Translations under genes and position numbers: made by a program
Notes under the pieces: model-generated
The model's input: only the letters and a program-made list of their open reading frames with translations
The model's database searches: none
Told to the model about the DNA's origin: nothing
DNA from: Desulfuromonadaceae bacterium
GTDB taxonomy: Bacteria > Desulfobacterota > Desulfuromonadia > Geobacterales > Pseudopelobacteraceae
NCBI GenBank assembly: GCA_028712665.1
Contig: JAQTRC010000016.1
Location: 1-47,192 of the forward strand
DNA: 47,192 nt
Direction: 5' to 3'
Part shown: positions 8,854 through 18,004 of the stretch, piece by piece
How the letters are laid out: every line of letters begins with the position of its first letter
Position numbering within the stretch: position 1 is the stretch's first letter

Positions 8854-11800
8854 TCAGCTGTCCAAAACCTCACGCAGCTTACCGGCCAAGGCAGTCATGT
8901 TGTACGGTTTCTGGATAAAATGCAAACCGGTGTCCAGCACGCCGTGGTGTGCTATGACGTTGGCCGTGTATCCGGACATATACAAACACTTGAGCTCTGG
9001 ATAGAGGGACTGCAGTTTCTTAGCCAGATCCCGGCCGTTCATTTCGGGCATGACGACGTCGGTCATGAGCAGATTGATCCCGCTGCTCTGTTCGCTTGCG
9101 AGGCGGATTGCTTCACTGGGCGAGCTCGCTGCCAATACGGTGTACCCCTGTTTTTCAAGAATCATGGTTGTAATATTCAGAATGCCCGGTTCGTCTTCCA
9201 CCAGAAGGATGGTCTCACGACCACGTTTGCTGGTTTCCACATTTTCTTTTGTTCTTGCCTGCTCACTCTTCCCAACGTATCGAGGCAGATAGATCGTGAA
9301 TGTCGTTCCTAAACCAGGCTCGCTATAAACATTTATAAAGCCTCTGTTCTGCTTGACTATGCCGTATACGGTTGCCAGCCCGAGGCCGGTGCCTTCTCCG
9401 AGACCTTTGGTTGTGAAGAAGGGCTCGAAGATTTGCGCCACCGTTTCTTTGTCCATACCACAGCCATCGTCGCTTACAGTTAGACGCACATACTCGCCGA
9501 CCATGAACCCGGCGTTTTGTGAGCAGTACTCCTCGTCCAGGACGCAGTTTCCGGTCTCAATGGTGATTTTTCCAAAATCGGTTATTGAATCTCTGGCGTT
9601 TACGAAGAGGTTGGCCAGGATCTGGTCGATCTGGGACGGGTCCAGTTCCGACTCCCAGAGATTAGGAGCCGGATGCCATTTTAGATTAACATTCTCTCCG
9701 ATGAGCCGCTGCAGCATCTTGAGCGTTCCTGACACGGTCTCATTCAGATTCAGCACCGTGGGTGCTATGGTCTGTTTGCGGGCAAAAGCAAGCAGCTGCT
9801 TTGTAAGGTCGGCGGATCTGTCCGCTGCGTTTCGAATCTCTTCAAGGGTATTTTTGTGCGGATCAGACAGATCGGTCCCCATAAGAGCCAGTTGCGTATG
9901 GCCGAGAATAACCGTCAGCATATTGTTAAAATCATGCGCCACCCCCCCCGCCAGGCGCCCCACGGATTCCATTTTCTGGGCTTGCTGGAGTTGCGCTTCA
10001 AGTTTATCCTTTTCCTCCTCGGCCCGTTTGAGCTCTGTAACATCGGAGACCAGTACGAAGAAGCCTCGCGCCTTGCAGTCAACCAGATCCGGGATGTAAT
10101 GAGCCCATGTGTATCCTGTTTCACCGTCAGGCTTTACCAGGGTCCTCTCAAAATGCTGCGGTTCTCCCTGCAGGACTTTGCGTATATACGGCTCGTTTTT
10201 GCGAAACAGTTCTTCCCCCATCAGTTCTTGCATGGAAATCCCGATCATCTGATCCGGAGTTTTCCCGAACCATTCCAGATAGGCTTTGTTGGCAAAGCTG
10301 CAGCGGAGTTCACCGCTCCAGTAAGCGACCATTCCGGGGAGCTGGTCGGTCAGCATTCGGAGGAATCGTTCACTGGCAATCAGTTTCTCCTCAGCCTGTT
10401 TACGGTCGGTGATATCTGAGATGATGCCGTGCCAGAGAGTCCCGCCATCCGGCATCCTTTCCGGTTGTGCTTGAGACCAGCGCCAGCGTAGCCCCTGTCG
10501 AGGAAGGTTAACCCTGAATTCGCAATAAAACGTCTCCAGGGTGCGTGCCGATTCCTGAATGGATGAGGCAACGTTGTCGTAGTCGTCCGGATGCAATCGC
10601 CCAAAAACCGGTGTGGCATCTTCTTGCACCTCTTCGGGCGTCACTTCATAAATGTCATTCATGCCAGGACTTGAGTAAGGAAATGCGGAACGTCCATCCG
10701 GATATAACCGGTATTGGTAAACGACGCCGGGTACCTGATTGGCGAGGTTGATAAGGAGTTTGCGGCTTTGCGACAGTTGTTCCTCTGCCAGCTTACGATC
10801 GGTGATGTCCTGTATAGTTCCCATCAGAGAGAGCATGTTGCCATCGTTGTCGAATTCAGCGGAACCTCGGCCATTAACCCATCTTGTTTCAGAATCATTT
10901 TTACGAATTATCCGGTACTCCATTGAAAAAAGCTTTCGATTGGATATGACCTCTTCAATCAAATATTTATCCATCATCTCCCTGTCATCGGGATGTACTA
11001 TATCAAGCCACCCCTGTATGCTGCGGTGATAATCTTTATCAATGCCGAAAATAGTATCCAGAACTTCAGAGGAGTCCCATTTGCCAGCGACAAAATCAGC
11101 GTGATAAGAACCTATGGATGCCGAACGTTGCGATTCTTTGAAGAAGTATTCGCTTTGTTTAATGGCTTTTTCGATCAGTTTTCGTTCGGTTATGTCGAGA
11201 ATAAAATTAAGGCTGCAACATATCCCTTCAATTTCAATAAGTTCGCTTGAGACAAGAAAATCACGCAGATCGTTATTACGCATTCTATATCTTGTTTCAT
11301 AGTTTCTCAGAAATCCATTTTTATTCAGTTCATCCAGATATTTCTGCCGTTCGTCACTGTTGAGCCAAACACCTAACTCCAAGGAGGTATGGCCGATTAC
11401 TTCATCTCTTTTATAGCCAACCGTTTTAAGAAAGACATCATTTACGTCTATGTATCTCTCATCTTCCATTGATGTAATCGCAATTGCTTCAGGGCTTGAA
11501 TTAAAGGCCTTGGAGAACTTTTCCTCACTGTTTCTCAATGCTTGCAAGACATGTCTTCGCTCAGTTATGTCTCGTGAAACAGCCAGCAAGTTAACAATCG
11601 AATTATCAGCGCCCATGATTGGGCTAACGACAACTTCCCACCATTTTGGCGTCCCCTTTGCCGTTGCACAATAGCCATGAAAAATGCCCACTTCTCCATT
11701 TACAGCTTTTGCGACAACCCGCTCAGCCGATTCTTTTTCCTCTTTCCAAAAATCTATAAATGACAGGCCCAAATAAGGCTGAAGATCTTCGATTTCAAGT

Positions 11801-12450
11801 AATTTCTGGCCACCCTCGCTTAGAGACAACAGACGCCCTTCAATGTCGAGGACCTTGATGCAATCGTTACTGCTTGATATTATTCGTCTTGAGAACTCCT
11901 CGCTCTCCTGCAGTGCCTGCGAAGCCTTTTGCTCTCTTATGGTCTGTAACCCCTGCTCTGCCAGCATCTGAGCAAGCTTGGCAATAAAGGCCAGATTCTT
12001 ATGAAGCTGTTCCTCGGAGAAAAGAGGTACTTTACGCATCGCCGCCAGATAGTCGTCTTCATTGAATCCGTACTGCCGGGCCTGCTCTTTGAAGAATGAC
12101 TCATCAGGCGGTTCCATAAAAAGCTGTCCGGTGAATACATTGCCGAGGTGTTTTCCTTCAATTACTATCGGCGTTGCGGTATCTACAAGCCCCATCGGGC
12201 AACGGTAGATGACATTGGACATCTTTTCAGTCAGACCGATTTTGATACGCAAATCGCTTTCAATACACTTCTTTTCACTGTTTGGATTCAGACGGTGGAA
12301 TTTTGTGCAGATATCCTGCCATGCGGTAGCGGTGAGTATATTGCCTTCCATGTCGATAATTGCAGATGGCAGAGTGTGGACTTCGTCAAGAGAATCCAGA
12401 AGTTCCTGCAGTTTGGGAACATCGAGAAGCTCTTTGAGTGTGTAGTTCAT
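8854..12450 (-). CDS. Hybrid sensor histidine kinase: PocR - five PAS/PAC - HisKA/HATPase - receiver
   Basis: 1198 residues from ATG 12450, chosen because AAGGAAAC precedes it and the PocR domain begins immediately (LKELLDVPKLQELLDSL). PocR covers about residues 5-165 and binds small ligands in related proteins. Five PAS/PAC units follow, each ending in an I(T)DR/ER-K-type linker. The phosphoacceptor is His about 839 (GGVAHDFNN). N and G boxes are NLFVNARDSI, DDGCGMD and GEGTGLGLATVYGI. The C-terminal receiver has Asp about 1131 (LLMTDVVMPEMNG) and KP (FIQKPYN). No transmembrane segments are evident, so it is probably cytoplasmic. No separate response regulator is adjacent, so it may signal through a phosphotransfer protein. 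Confidence 0.9.
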   Translation of the reverse strand: MNYTLKELLDVPKLQELLDSLDEVHTLPSAIIDMEGNILTATAWQDICTKFHRLNPNSEKKCIESDLRIKIGLTEKMSNVIYRCPMGLVDTATPIVIEGKHLGNVFTGQLFMEPPDESFFKEQARQYGFNEDDYLAAMRKVPLFSEEQLHKNLAFIAKLAQMLAEQGLQTIREQKASQALQESEEFSRRIISSSNDCIKVLDIEGRLLSLSEGGQKLLEIEDLQPYLGLSFIDFWKEEKESAERVVAKAVNGEVGIFHGYCATAKGTPKWWEVVVSPIMGADNSIVNLLAVSRDITERRHVLQALRNSEEKFSKAFNSSPEAIAITSMEDERYIDVNDVFLKTVGYKRDEVIGHTSLELGVWLNSDERQKYLDELNKNGFLRNYETRYRMRNNDLRDFLVSSELIEIEGICCSLNFILDITERKLIEKAIKQSEYFFKESQRSASIGSYHADFVAGKWDSSEVLDTIFGIDKDYHRSIQGWLDIVHPDDREMMDKYLIEEVISNRKLFSMEYRIIRKNDSETRWVNGRGSAEFDNDGNMLSLMGTIQDITDRKLAEEQLSQSRKLLINLANQVPGVVYQYRLYPDGRSAFPYSSPGMNDIYEVTPEEVQEDATPVFGRLHPDDYDNVASSIQESARTLETFYCEFRVNLPRQGLRWRWSQAQPERMPDGGTLWHGIISDITDRKQAEEKLIASERFLRMLTDQLPGMVAYWSGELRCSFANKAYLEWFGKTPDQMIGISMQELMGEELFRKNEPYIRKVLQGEPQHFERTLVKPDGETGYTWAHYIPDLVDCKARGFFVLVSDVTELKRAEEEKDKLEAQLQQAQKMESVGRLAGGVAHDFNNMLTVILGHTQLALMGTDLSDPHKNTLEEIRNAADRSADLTKQLLAFARKQTIAPTVLNLNETVSGTLKMLQRLIGENVNLKWHPAPNLWESELDPSQIDQILANLFVNARDSITDFGKITIETGNCVLDEEYCSQNAGFMVGEYVRLTVSDDGCGMDKETVAQIFEPFFTTKGLGEGTGLGLATVYGIVKQNRGFINVYSEPGLGTTFTIYLPRYVGKSEQARTKENVETSKRGRETILLVEDEPGILNITTMILEKQGYTVLAASSPSEAIRLASEQSSGINLLMTDVVMPEMNGRDLAKKLQSLYPELKCLYMSGYTANVIAHHGVLDTGLHFIQKPYNMTALAGKLREVLDS

Positions 12451-12588
12451 ATGTTTCCTTAGTAAAAAGCAGCATTCGGGAATATCAGAAATGTCGTGTG
12501 CTAGAGCTTCGGCTTGTACAGTGACGGATAAATCGGGACAGTCGACAATTAATTCAAAATACGGGGGATCTCCCTGTTTTATCCCCAA

Positions 12589-12921
12589 TCATTGCACAAA
12601 ACTACCGGTGCGGACCTCTGTGAGGAGACCGTTGCGGAATATCAACGTATGCAGCAGAGTTGAACCCTGATTGTAAGTCCACTCCTGCACCTCGATGTAG
12701 ATTGTTTTACTACTTGTCCTGCCGTCCGCTCCACTCTTTTCGACCCCCATCGGTTCCTCGCGCTTGAAAGTGAATGCGGGGGGATCACATTTGGCCGCTA
12801 CAGTCGAAATACCGTATCCGGTGGAAACAATATTGCCGTTGGGACAGCGGAAGTCGTCGGCAAACGCTTGCCCGGCGTAAAACGGGATAACAGCGGCTAA
12901 AATAACAAATATCCATTTCAT
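12589..12921 (-). CDS. Exported DUF2845 protein
   Basis: 110 residues with a clear signal peptide (MKWIFVILAAVIPFYAGQAFA, cleavage after AFA) and a short mature domain. It contains FRCPNGNIVSTGYG, AAKCDPP and LLHTLIFRNGLL, typical of DUF2845. The two cysteines may form a disulphide. It should be periplasmic; the function is unknown. ATG 12921 has GGGAGAATAAATC upstream. It precedes the sensor kinase by 139 bases on the same strand. The upstream stretch 12922-13251 shows no gene and no clear promoter. Confidence 0.7.
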   Translation of the reverse strand: MKWIFVILAAVIPFYAGQAFADDFRCPNGNIVSTGYGISTVAAKCDPPAFTFKREEPMGVEKSGADGRTSSKTIYIEVQEWTYNQGSTLLHTLIFRNGLLTEVRTGSFVQ

Positions 12922-13251
12922 GATTTATTCTCCCTGGTCTGTTTTAAGTTTTGTTTGCCCAACTAGTATGAGTTTATGCGGCGCAAAACGGTCGCTTACA
13001 CTGATGTTGAAGCAACCCTCTTCGGCAGTTGCTGTCTATTTGAATATTTATCCCGGTTTTGCTCTTCATGAGCGGATTATATGGTTATTATGAATGTAAT
13101 TCAATAGAGATTCTGGCTGGCTGAGAGCTTTTCCGTTTATACCCTGTCCATATTTGCCGGAGTTTACAGACTCACTGTTCCGTAATCGCCGCTTTGCCTG
13201 AAAACAAACAAGCGGGTAGGGTTGCATCCTGTTTTTGACGGGGACCTGATA

Positions 13252-13307
13252 AAAAGGGCCAAACCTCCAAAATTCACAAAATGTGAAAATGGCGGTTTGA
13301 CCCTTTT
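13252..13307 (-). terminator. Long hairpin terminator after the thiolase gene
   Basis: On the minus strand AAAAGGGTCAAACC...GTGAA...GGTTTGGCCCTTTTT forms a stem of about 25 bp with a few mismatches, followed by a T-run. It lies 36 bases after the thiolase stop and should end the reductase-thiolase transcript. Confidence 0.75.
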
Positions 13308-13342
13308 ACTGCATTTATAGAGTATTAAAGAACTATCCTTCG

Positions 13343-14539
13343 TTATACCCGCTCAAAAATTGTTGCAATCCCCTGTCCCACACCGATACAGAGCGAAACC
13401 AGGCCGTAGCGTGAGCCGCGTCTCTTCATCTCGTGAACCAGCGTCGCAGTTATGCGCGCACCTGTCGAGCCGAGCGGGTGTCCAATGGCTATCGAACCGC
13501 CGTTGACGTTCACCTTGGCCGGGTCTATCCCCAGTTCGCGAATGCATGGAATGGACTGGGCTGCAAACGCTTCGTTCAGTTCGAACAGGTCGATGTCTTC
13601 AATCCTGAGTCCGGCCCTGGCCAATACCTTTTGAACCGCAGGAATAGGACCAAGGCCCATGTATGAAGGGTCGCAACCGGCGACCGCGCTTGCAACAACA
13701 CGCACGAGCGGCTTGTACCCCAGCCGTTTTGCCGTTTCGGCTTCCATCATCAGTATTGCTGCCGCGCCGTCATTAATGCCGCTGGAGTTCCCCGCGGTCA
13801 CCGTGCCGTCTTTTTTGAAGGCGGCCGGCAGCTTGGCAAGTTGTTCCATGGTGATGTCGCCACGAGGAAACTCGTCCCGGTCCACTATGATAGGATCACC
13901 TTTTTTCTGCGGCAAAATAACCGGCACAATTTCGTCCTTGAACTTGCCGGTGGCATCAGCCGCAGCCCATTTATGCTGCGTCGCCAGCGCGAATTCATCC
14001 TGCTCCAGACGGGTCAGGCCGTATCTTACTGCTACGTTCTCGGCGGTCTCCCCCATACCCTCTTTTGCATACGCTTCCGTCATCTTTGGGTTGGTGAAAC
14101 GCCACCCGATTACGGTGTCAAACACTTTTATGTCACGGGAGAAAGCGGAGTCGGATTTTGCCATGACAAATGGGGCTCTGGTCATGGATTCGGTGCCGCC
14201 GGCGATGAAGATATCTCCCTCGCCGACCTTGATCGCCTGCGCAGCGCTGTTCACGGCGTTCAGACCTGAGGCGCAGAGGCGGTTGATCGTCTGACCGGCG
14301 ACAGAGTAGGGGAGGCCGGCAAGCAAGGCTGCCATGCGGCCTACGTTGCGGTTGTCCTCGCCCGCTCCGTTTGTGCACCCCAGCACCACATCCTCGATCA
14401 GGTTCGGATCGAGATTGTTGCGTTTGACCAGTTCGGATATGCAGAGCGCAGCCAGGTCGTCCGAACGGACACTTTTCAGCGCACCGCAAAACTTTCCTAC
14501 CGGTGTTCGTACTGCATCGATAATTACGGCTTCGCGCAT
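13343..14539 (-). CDS. Acetyl-CoA C-acyltransferase (thiolase), PcaF/PaaJ-like
   Basis: 398 residues. Thiolytic cleavage (or synthesis) of a 3-oxoacyl-CoA. Seen: nucleophile Cys in INRLCASGLNAV (about residue 90), GGTESMTRAPFVM, NEAFAAQ, GHPLGSTGAR with the catalytic His, and C-terminal CIGVGQG with the second Cys. WRFTNPKMTEAY and CIGVGQGIA resemble 3-oxoadipyl-CoA thiolases (PcaF/PaaJ) more than the PhaA type (CIGGGMG). The substrate could therefore be 3-oxoadipyl-CoA or acetoacetyl-CoA. ATG 14539 has GGAGGAATCA upstream; an in-frame start 12 bases earlier is less likely. It lies 51 bases downstream of the PhaB-like reductase, and together they would close the proposed C5-dicarboxylate route. 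Confidence 0.9.
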   Translation of the reverse strand: MREAVIIDAVRTPVGKFCGALKSVRSDDLAALCISELVKRNNLDPNLIEDVVLGCTNGAGEDNRNVGRMAALLAGLPYSVAGQTINRLCASGLNAVNSAAQAIKVGEGDIFIAGGTESMTRAPFVMAKSDSAFSRDIKVFDTVIGWRFTNPKMTEAYAKEGMGETAENVAVRYGLTRLEQDEFALATQHKWAAADATGKFKDEIVPVILPQKKGDPIIVDRDEFPRGDITMEQLAKLPAAFKKDGTVTAGNSSGINDGAAAILMMEAETAKRLGYKPLVRVVASAVAGCDPSYMGLGPIPAVQKVLARAGLRIEDIDLFELNEAFAAQSIPCIRELGIDPAKVNVNGGSIAIGHPLGSTGARITATLVHEMKRRGSRYGLVSLCIGVGQGIATIFERV

Positions 14540-14590
14540 TGATTCCTCCATAATCTTGCCAAGTTTGCGTACCTTCGCAAGCAGATTGAT

Positions 14591-15334
14591 TTAAATGTAT
14601 TGTCCGCCATCTACCTTGATAACTTCGCCTGTAATGTGTCGCGACTTTTCCGAGCAGAGGAAGGTGACCAGCCAGGCGACCTCTTCCGGTTGGCCCATCC
14701 GCCCGAGAACTATATCGTCAAGGGCCTTCTTCTTTACGTCTTCCGGCAGCCCTTTCATCATCTCCGTCTCGATCAAACCGGGGGCGATGGCGTTGCAGTT
14801 AACGTTGGATTTTGCCAGCTCGCGAGCAACAGTTTTAGTCAGTCCGATGATACCGGCTTTAGCCGCAGCGTAATTAGCCTGGCCGAATTTGCCTCGCATG
14901 CCGTTTATGGAGGTAACGTTGACGATCTTGCCGCTTCCCTGTTCTTTTAGCAGAGGCGCAACCGCACGGATGTAGTTGAAATAACCTTTCAGGTTTATGG
15001 CGAGCGCATCGTCCCACTGTTCCTCAGTCATCTTCCAGATAACCGCGTCACGGTTCACGCCTGCATTGTTCACCAGAATGTCGATACTGCCGAATTCCGC
15101 GACCACCTTGTCCACCATCGCCTGGGCATCTTTAAAATTAGCCACATCGGCCTGAATTGCTATGGCGCGTTGTCCCATTTTTTGGATTTCAGCACAGATG
15201 GCATTGGCTTCTTCGCTATGCTTGCGGTAGTTGATCGCCACGTTAGCGCCGTTCTTGGCCAGATCGAGTGCGATTGCGCTCCCGATTCCGAGACTCGCTC
15301 CGGTTACAATTGCGTTTTTCCCCTTAAGTTCCAT
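14591..15334 (-). CDS. 3-oxoacyl-CoA/ACP reductase, SDR family (PhaB/FabG-like)
   Basis: 247 residues. Classical SDR: nucleotide-binding TGASLGIGSAIA, NNAGVNRD, catalytic Ser in NVTSINGMRGKFGQ, YAAAK, and the C-terminal GEVIKVDGGQYI. The KMTEEQWDDALAINLKGYFN segment resembles acetoacetyl-CoA reductase PhaB. It probably interconverts acetoacetyl-CoA and 3-hydroxybutyryl-CoA with NAD(P)H. No PHA synthase or phasin lies nearby, so an oxidative role in the dicarboxylate route is equally likely. GGGGGAG lies just before ATG 15334. It is the first gene of the two-gene transcript that ends with the thiolase. Confidence 0.88.
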   Translation of the reverse strand: MELKGKNAIVTGASLGIGSAIALDLAKNGANVAINYRKHSEEANAICAEIQKMGQRAIAIQADVANFKDAQAMVDKVVAEFGSIDILVNNAGVNRDAVIWKMTEEQWDDALAINLKGYFNYIRAVAPLLKEQGSGKIVNVTSINGMRGKFGQANYAAAKAGIIGLTKTVARELAKSNVNCNAIAPGLIETEMMKGLPEDVKKKALDDIVLGRMGQPEEVAWLVTFLCSEKSRHITGEVIKVDGGQYI

Positions 15335-15448
15335 TTTCTCCCCCTTTTATCCCTGCCTGGTTATTGTTTAGTACGGCGCAAATAATTCTTACTTCAGAAG
15401 TGGTTGTATGCAGATTAATCCAACTGTAATTAAGTATATTGCTAATTG

Positions 15449-15476
15449 AGTACCATTATACCGATTTAGCTGTCAA
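15449..15476 (-). promoter_or_regulatory. Conserved regulatory box upstream of the reductase-thiolase genes
   Basis: On the plus strand the block runs from AGTACCAT to TGTCAA. On the minus strand it starts TTGACA and has GTATAATGGTACT nine bases later. The same 28 positions upstream of the glutaryl-CoA dehydrogenase gene (37653-37680) match in 22 of 28. TTGACA may serve as a -35 element; a candidate -10 (TATACT on the minus strand) lies at 15433-15438, too far for a standard spacer. The conserved part is therefore more likely an operator or activator site. Confidence 0.5.
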
Positions 15477-15727
15477 GAGAAAAATTACGGCATCTCCTGC
15501 AGTAGCTGAAATTGGGCCACAGGGACGTCAGCCCGCATTGTTGGCGGGTTTATGGGGAGGAAACAGGCGGAGTCCCTTTATCACCCAGCCTGGAGGGATG
15601 AAGAGAAGCGAAACCTGAAAGAGGGTTATTGCGTCTGCAGACGCTATCGTCCGCCGGGGTAATCTGTTTGTCTTCTAGCTAAAGCAGGTTCCGGAGCCGG
15701 GATTCTAATTCTTCGTTTTTACTCTCT
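15477..15727. other. Gene-free, GC-rich stretch with several self-complementary segments; possible structured RNA
   Basis: No coding frame is convincing. Seen on the plus strand: AGGGAC (about 15521) pairs with GTCCCT (about 15572), enclosing hairpin CCCGC-ATTGTTG-GCGGG. GGCGGA (about 15567) can pair with TCCGCC (about 15650). AACC-TGAAAGAG-GGTT and the perfect palindrome GCGTCTGCAGACGC follow. It matches no riboswitch or RNA family that I recognise. It lies between the promoter region of the reductase gene and the decayed gene. Confidence 0.25.
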
Positions 15728-16320
15728 CTATGGCGGATCCGGCCTGTAGCGCAGATTGTCAACCTTGAAGCTTACCGTTATCTCGATTGTCTCTTCGTAT
15801 CGTTTTTCATATGGTATCGGAACCGGATCGGAGTTGTAATATAAGGTCACCTTTGCGCCATCGTAGTACAATCCGATCTGCCCGGAGTTGACCGTTGTCG
15901 TCTGAACATAGACCTGGAGAGCATCACTGGTTGAAGTAGCACCTTGAATATAATTTGCCTCGAAGAGTTCCGAGTAGAAGATTACATTGGTAATGCTGTC
16001 ACTGTGCCCGTTCTGGCACCGTATAGTCCTGACGTAGTGGTTTTTGTTTCAAGACCGAGACCGACGAACGCGCCCCTATGTCTGCCGGCTTCCTCAAAGT
16101 TGGTGGAATTATAGTCGGAGAACTGCATCGAATAGAGGCCGGGGCCGGGTAAACGTCCTGTTTATACCAGCGATGCCTTTCACACCGTAACCTGGAAGTT
16201 AATACGTCCAACAGGCTCCGAAATGAAGTTCGTATCGGACAGATTGCCCTTGAGCACCGTCCATTTGTTGTTTTTCTTTTTTATAAAAGTAGTCCTGCCA
16301 ATATCTGGTATTATTCCGCT
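15728..16320 (-). pseudogene. Decayed gene remnant, unknown beta-rich protein
   Basis: No single frame covers the region, but three minus-strand frames join into one plausible protein of about 190 residues. The upstream part reads GIIPDIGRTTFIKKK...NFQVTV, then TGA. The middle part reads GLYSMQFSDYNSTNFEEAG...FVGLGLET. The last part reads NHYVRTIRCQNGHSDSITN...KVDNLRYRPDPP and ends at TAG 15728-15730. The high content of T/S/Y/V and alternating strands suggest an exported beta-sandwich protein; I do not recognise the family. The 5' end runs into the 3' end of the YgfJ/MocA gene, so the start is lost. At least two frameshifts are needed, and assembly error is an alternative. Confidence 0.5.
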
Positions 16321-16916
16321 TCAAGTTTAAGAAGGCGACGATAATCCTCATCCGTATCCAGATCAAAGTGGATGTACGGATCGTAAACCTCAAGTTGCAG
16401 TACCTTTCCATCATACTCTTTGAGAAGAGATCTGCCGCCGCAATCTTCAGTCAGCGATTCCAGGCCGTGGAAGGTCTCCCGGCTGAAAAGCGCAGGATTC
16501 CCTCTTTTCCCTTTATATAAAGGAAGGACAATGGGGTTTTGGAAAGTCACGTATGCATTCAAAATATGGTTTATGGTCTCCGGAGCGACAAGCGGCTGAT
16601 CCCCCAGCATAAACAGAACCGCCTCGGTTCCCTCCGGCAGAGCTTGCAATCCAGCCTTAATGGAAGAACTCTGACCTTTCCGATAATAGTCGTTGATTAC
16701 TACCGTGACATCTCTCCCTGTTATCGCCGGTTCGACAAGATCGGCACGATGGCCGATAACCACGATTATCCTCTCAAGCGACGAAGCGAGGGCATTGTCG
16801 ATCACCCATTGCAGGATTGTTTTACCCCGGAAAGGGAGCAGCTGCTTGACTTTGCCCATGCGGGAAGATTGACCGGCGGCCAGAATGACCCCGGCAATGT
16901 TGGAGAGGCGGCTCAT
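16311..16916 (-). CDS. Molybdenum hydroxylase accessory nucleotidyltransferase, YgfJ/MocA family
   Basis: 201 residues. Seen: GVILAAGQSSRMGKVKQLLPFRGK (signature of the MobA/MocA/YgfJ nucleotidyltransferases), FMLGDQPLVAPETI, RGNPALFSRETF, and the C-terminal HFDLDTDEDYRRL. Relatives (MocA) transfer CMP to molybdopterin to make MCD, the cofactor form of xanthine-dehydrogenase-type enzymes; YgfJ forms accompany selenium-dependent hydroxylases. The start overlaps the yqeC stop by 4 bases (ATGA), so the pair is translationally coupled. It should equip the molybdenum hydroxylase at 21.4-25.1 kb. Confidence 0.85.
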   Translation of the reverse strand: MSRLSNIAGVILAAGQSSRMGKVKQLLPFRGKTILQWVIDNALASSLERIIVVIGHRADLVEPAITGRDVTVVINDYYRKGQSSSIKAGLQALPEGTEAVLFMLGDQPLVAPETINHILNAYVTFQNPIVLPLYKGKRGNPALFSRETFHGLESLTEDCGGRSLLKEYDGKVLQLEVYDPYIHFDLDTDEDYRRLLKLEAE

Positions 16917-17701
16917 CTCGTCGGTCCCAGCGGATGCACGGAGTGGACAGTGATTCTCTCCAGAGCCTGTCCGATAACCACGGCTTCGGCTGCAGTAACG
17001 GCCAAATGGCGGAGTAGTTCAGCTATTTTTGTTCCCGATGCAGTGCGGATGGAATCGTCACCCTTGTTGAGAAATATGAAGCGGCGGGAAGAGGGTGGGG
17101 CGCCCTTGAATGGAGCGGACGGTTGGGAGAAAAAGCGGGCCAGAGCCGATTCGGTGATCGTTTCACCCTCAGAGAGCCCCATAAGTTTTCCTGCCAGAGC
17201 GGAGCGAAAAACGGACTCCTCCGAGAGCGGCTTACCAAGAACATCCAGGCCGGCCACCGCGACCAGAACGGTTGTTTTTGAGGGGATGACCGGCTCGTGA
17301 TCCGCAGGGGCTTTGAGCGACCGCCCGGCAGAGCCGTCGGCTTCAACCAGAATCCAGTCGAAAAGCGCATACTGTTCAAAGGCATCTATATCCTCCGGGG
17401 CAAAACCTTTCAACTTGCCGCTGCCGGCCAGATGAGCCGACGCAGCCGTGATGTGGCCGGAATATTTCAGACCGGAGGATGCCAGCCGGAGGAGCGTCTG
17501 CGGGTCGCTCTCTACAAGTACCGTCTCCGACTGCTCAGGCGTCGGAACGAATATTTTGGTAGTAGTCGTAGTAAGCACCCTCTGTCCCGACATGGCAAGC
17601 AGCCGGGCCAGATGAAACATCAGGCTCGTCTTGCCGCCTCCTCCGACAAAACTGATCACCCCTTGCGGCTCGGAGCAGAGTATATTTTCGATATGGGTCA
17701 T
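16913..17701 (-). CDS. yqeC: Selenium-dependent hydroxylase accessory protein YqeC
   Basis: 262 residues from ATG 17701 (AGGGTGATA upstream); a longer frame starting 54 bases earlier lacks a ribosome binding site. The N-terminal P-loop is VISFVGGGGKTSLMF, followed by VLTTTTTKIFVP, GSGKLKGF, ILVEADGSAGRSLKAP and FLNKGD. This series is characteristic of the YqeC family, which co-occurs with selenium-dependent molybdenum hydroxylases. Its biochemical role is not settled. It overlaps the YgfJ/MocA gene by 4 bases. The upstream stretch 17702-18004 holds no gene. Confidence 0.85.
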   Translation of the reverse strand: MTHIENILCSEPQGVISFVGGGGKTSLMFHLARLLAMSGQRVLTTTTTKIFVPTPEQSETVLVESDPQTLLRLASSGLKYSGHITAASAHLAGSGKLKGFAPEDIDAFEQYALFDWILVEADGSAGRSLKAPADHEPVIPSKTTVLVAVAGLDVLGKPLSEESVFRSALAGKLMGLSEGETITESALARFFSQPSAPFKGAPPSSRRFIFLNKGDDSIRTASGTKIAELLRHLAVTAAEAVVIGQALERITVHSVHPLGPTR

Positions 17702-18004
17702 TATCACCCTGTAAATTCCATACGTTTTAAGTCTCAGTACGCAGAGTAGACACAAAAGTCAACATGGAAATTTTGCGGATTCTTCGGCTCCTGAATCGTC
17801 CGGACCGGCACTTGGCAGGCGTCAGGTTCTCTTCCATCTGTTTGAGAAATTATAAGTTCAGCAATACAACTCCCGGTCAAGTTTTTGTAAAATAATTCAA
17901 AAAAATAATATTGTGTAAAGAAACTTTACAGTTGCCTAACATCTTGAAATAGTGTTTGTTTTATACACTGGCGAAGAACTTTTATTTCTCAAGTATAAAA
18001 CAAA

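Noticed and set aside
13343..15334. Polyhydroxybutyrate biosynthesis locus (phaA-phaB)
   Set aside because: No phaC, phasin or depolymerase is present, and the thiolase resembles PcaF/PaaJ. The pair fits beta-oxidation of the proposed pathway better.
15449..15476. TTGACA and TATAAT on the minus strand as a sigma-70 promoter
   Set aside because: The two hexamers are only 10 bases apart, far from the 16-18 needed. The conserved block is reported as a control site instead.
15477..15727. RNase P RNA, 6S RNA, cobalamin, c-di-GMP or molybdenum-cofactor riboswitch
   Set aside because: None of the conserved cores of these RNAs could be matched by eye, so only a possible unassigned structured RNA is noted.
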